A stretch of 8,044 nt of DNA from Clostridia bacterium. GTDB taxonomy: Bacteria; Bacillota_A; Clostridia; Oscillospirales; CAG-272. Under the pieces are notes generated by a model. It was not told where the DNA came from. It did not search any database and saw only the letters and a list, made by a program, of their open reading frames with translations. Below are positions 6,105 through 8,044 of the stretch, one piece after another. A program made the translations under genes and the position numbers. The number at the start of each line of letters is the position of its first letter. The stretch's first letter is position 1. The stretch spans positions 1-8,044 of the forward strand of contig JAFQLN010000064.1 of the NCBI GenBank assembly GCA_017414585.1. Reading direction: 5' to 3'.

Positions 6105-7874
6105 ATGAAAAAAGTGTTAGCGCTTGTCCTTGCTGTGATGATGCTCGCTTCGATCGCAACAGGATGTACCACTCTGGAGATCGACGAGGCTACCGGTCAG
6201 ATGGACAAGGGTGCCATTATCGACATGTATCTCACAACCGAGATTTTCAATTTCGACCCGCAGGTCAGCACAACTGACGATGCAATGCTCAAGGTTTTCG
6301 ACCTCTGCTATGACGGTCTGACCAAGCTCGATGAAAACGGCAAATGGCAGAAGGAACTCATGAAGTCCTATAAGATTGACGTGGATGACGGCGAAGAATT
6401 CATCATTCTTGTTGACCTGACCGACACCAGATGGAGTGACGGTCGTACCGTTCAGGCTGCCGACTTCGTATATTCCTGGAAGAGACTTCTTGAAGCTGAA
6501 AACGAATACGAAGCATCTTCTCTCCTTTACGATATCAAGAATGCACGCGACGTCAAGCTCGGTGACGCAACCATCGACGACCTCGGCATCGCAGCGGTTG
6601 ATACCTATACGCTCCAGATCGAATTCGAAACCAAGATCGACCTCGACCAGTTCTTCGAAAACTGCTCCGCAATCGCTCTCGTTCCGCTTCGTGAAGACGT
6701 AATCACCCGTTACGGCGACGATATCTGGGCACAGAAGTCTACCACGGTTGTTACCAACGGTGCGTTCTGCCCGAAGGAAATCCTTTACAATAACACCCTT
6801 CGTCTCGAACGTTCTTCCTACTACTACCTCGACCAGGAAAAGGATGAACCCCTTGACAAGTATGTTATCCCTTACAGACTTCTCACCAAGTATGAAACCG
6901 GCAACGCAGAAGCACAGCTCTCCGCTCTGACCTCCGGCAACATCTTCTACGACGGTGAAATCCCGATGTCCGCGCGTGAACAGTATAAGAACGATGCTGT
7001 AATCACCGACATGATGGCTACCCATACCTACGTGTTCAACACCAAGAACGAACTCTTTGACGACGCGAATGTCCGCAAAGCTCTTTCCATGGCGATTGAC
7101 CGCAACGAAATCGTGAAGATCATTACCTACGCGAAGCCCGCTACCGGTTATATCCCCTACAAGGTATTCGATTCCAAGGCAGGCACTTCCTTCCGTGAAG
7201 TCGGCGGCGATATTCTCTCCGCTTCCGCAGATGCAGCTGCAGCAAAGAACCTTCTCTCTTCCGCAGGCGTTAAGGGCGGTTCCTTCACCCTCACTGTCCG
7301 CAACAATGAAGTAGACAAGGCAATCGCTGACTATGTTGCAGGCGTATGGGGTCAGCTCGGCTTCGACGTAACCGTTGACGCTGTTAAGTCCACCCCGAAC
7401 ACCACCGACGCAACCATCTACGTTGACAACTTCCAGAAGAAGTATGACAACGGTGAATTCGATGTGATCGCAATCGACATGACCATGCTTTCTCCCGACG
7501 CATTCGGCGCACTCTCCCAGTTCGCAGTAGCGTTCTCCGGCAACGGCGTGGATATGGATTCCGAAACCTACGATCTCTACGGCCACATTTCCGGCTACAG
7601 CAATGCTGATTATGATGCAATCATCGAATCCGCATTCGCTGAAAAAGACAGAGCCGCAAGAGCTGCTATTCTGCACCAGGCAGAAACCAAGCTCCTCGAA
7701 GATATGCCTGTTATCCCGCTCGTATTCCTGCAGGATGCATATCTCTACACGGAGGTTATTTCCGGTATCAAGACCACTTATTACGGTACCAGATACTTCA
7801 ACGATCTGACCATGAAGGATTACATGACCTACAAGGCGAGAACCGCTGAACCGGTTGAATCCGCTGCTCAGTAA
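6105..7874 (+). CDS. Oligopeptide ABC transporter substrate-binding lipoprotein (SBP_bac_5 / OppA type)
   Basis: The 589-residue product captures peptides outside the membrane and delivers them to an ABC permease. Residues 1-20 are a lipoprotein signal peptide with lipobox IATGC, lipidated at C21. The mature part has the family-5 hallmarks: an N-terminal NFDPQ...DLCYDGLTKLDENG region (49-79), the signature TRWSDGRTVQAADFVYSWKRLL (108-129), VRKALSMAIDRNEIV around the central hinge, and a C-terminal PVIPLVFLQDAYLYT. Start ATG 6105 has AGGAGG 11 bases upstream. It ends in tandem stops TAA TAG, then a terminator, so no permease or ATPase gene is co-transcribed here: it is an orphan or stand-alone binding protein. 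Codon choice (AAG for Lys, ATC for Ile, AAC for Asn strongly preferred) looks more biased than in neighbouring genes, consistent with high expression. The ligand is not predictable from sequence alone; peptides are the family default. Confidence 0.94.
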   Translation: MKKVLALVLAVMMLASIATGCTTLEIDEATGQMDKGAIIDMYLTTEIFNFDPQVSTTDDAMLKVFDLCYDGLTKLDENGKWQKELMKSYKIDVDDGEEFIILVDLTDTRWSDGRTVQAADFVYSWKRLLEAENEYEASSLLYDIKNARDVKLGDATIDDLGIAAVDTYTLQIEFETKIDLDQFFENCSAIALVPLREDVITRYGDDIWAQKSTTVVTNGAFCPKEILYNNTLRLERSSYYYLDQEKDEPLDKYVIPYRLLTKYETGNAEAQLSALTSGNIFYDGEIPMSAREQYKNDAVITDMMATHTYVFNTKNELFDDANVRKALSMAIDRNEIVKIITYAKPATGYIPYKVFDSKAGTSFREVGGDILSASADAAAAKNLLSSAGVKGGSFTLTVRNNEVDKAIADYVAGVWGQLGFDVTVDAVKSTPNTTDATIYVDNFQKKYDNGEFDVIAIDMTMLSPDAFGALSQFAVAFSGNGVDMDSETYDLYGHISGYSNADYDAIIESAFAEKDRAARAAILHQAETKLLEDMPVIPLVFLQDAYLYTEVISGIKTTYYGTRYFNDLTMKDYMTYKARTAEPVESAAQ

Positions 7875-7900
7875 TAGTCTAACCGTAAAAACAGAAAATA

Positions 7901-7928
7901 AACGGGAAGCGCAAAACTTCCCGTTTTT
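7901..7928 (+). terminator. Intrinsic terminator of the lipoprotein gene
   Basis: A perfect 9-bp stem AACGGGAAG/CTTCCCGTT (7901-7909 with 7917-7925) with a 7-base loop is followed by TTTCTTCC; the end of the stem and the tail together give five consecutive T. It lies 26 bases after the TAA stop and closes a single-gene unit. Confidence 0.93.
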
Positions 7929-7966
7929 CTTCCTGTCTGCATGAAATCACAAATCAAAACCATGAT

Positions 7967-8044
7967 CCCCTCGCAGAAGTTCTTGCGCAGGAACGGGAAG
8001 GCAATACCGCCAAAGTTGCTACCTCCGCCGATGCAGCCGATCAC
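7967..8044 (-). pseudogene. Fragment resembling tryptophan synthase beta (TrpB/TrpB2-like) PLP-binding core
   Basis: Read on the minus strand from the right edge, 26 codons give VIGCIGGGSNFGG followed by IAFPFLRKNFCEG. GGGSN is the loop that binds the PLP phosphate in TrpB-type fold II enzymes, and the hydrophobic strand before it plus the FPFL after it fit the TrpB2-like subgroup. In an intact enzyme well over 100 more residues would follow. Here the frame continues without resemblance through the terminator of the neighbouring lipoprotein gene to a TGA at 7868-7870. The piece therefore looks cut at about 7967 on its C-terminal side and runs off the window on its N-terminal side. Either a genuine truncated gene remnant or an assembly join would explain it. 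The family call rests on one short motif. Confidence 0.5.

Noticed and set aside
6117..7676. Long minus-strand open frame (519 codons) opposite the lipoprotein gene
   Set aside because: The opposite strand has a lipoprotein signal, family-5 motifs, promoter, RBS and terminator. The antisense frame has none of these and results from strongly biased codons.
7941..8044. Plus-strand open frame starting at ATG 7941 and running off the window
   Set aside because: No ribosome binding site, located just past a terminator, Pro/Lys-rich translation without motifs, and opposite the TrpB-like reading.

Overview
The window reads as a vegetative-plus-sporulation segment of an endospore-forming, moderately GC-rich Clostridia-type Firmicute (gut Oscillospirales-like by general feel; that placement is inference). 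The strongest evidence is an adjacent pair of sporulation genes, gpr (spore protease) and spoIIP (engulfment hydrolase), in the same order and orientation as in Bacillus. Strong AGGAGG-type ribosome binding sites and sigma-A promoters with 17-bp spacers fit the same group.

Layout, left to right. Positions 1-148 hold no gene but two strong palindromes. 149-1642 (minus) is a membrane-anchored CotH-family protein kinase-like gene with its own near-consensus sigma-A promoter and an additional sporulation-type -10 motif upstream. 1882-2742 (minus) is a type II pantothenate kinase (coaW), a single-gene unit with a good promoter and a terminator. 2895-3743 (plus) is a NagD-like HAD-IIA phosphatase, divergent from coaW and convergent with spoIIP, with only 6 bp between their stop codons. 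3750-4973 (minus) is spoIIP, preceded in the 85-bp gap by an exact sigma-E -10 motif. 5059-5802 (minus) is gpr, a compact version with both catalytic aspartates. 5803-6104 is a divergent regulatory region. 6105-7874 (plus) is an OppA-type peptide-binding lipoprotein with an extended -10 promoter, a strong ribosome binding site and a classic intrinsic terminator. The last 78 bases (minus) encode a fragment that looks like the PLP-phosphate-binding core of a tryptophan synthase beta-like enzyme and loses its resemblance abruptly at about 7967.

How the genes work together: gpr and spoIIP act in spore formation and germination (spoIIP in mother-cell-driven engulfment, gpr in degrading small acid-soluble proteins in the germinating spore). 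The CotH-family protein may also belong to the spore programme, but its promoter context suggests vegetative expression too. coaW (coenzyme A synthesis), the HAD phosphatase and the peptide-binding lipoprotein are ordinary metabolic or transport genes with no evident link to each other. I see no phage, IS, CRISPR or defence system. The most interesting points are the sporulation promoter motifs, the minimal Gpr, the cysteine cluster in the CotH-like protein, the long cytoplasmic tail of SpoIIP and the truncated trpB-like fragment at the right edge.
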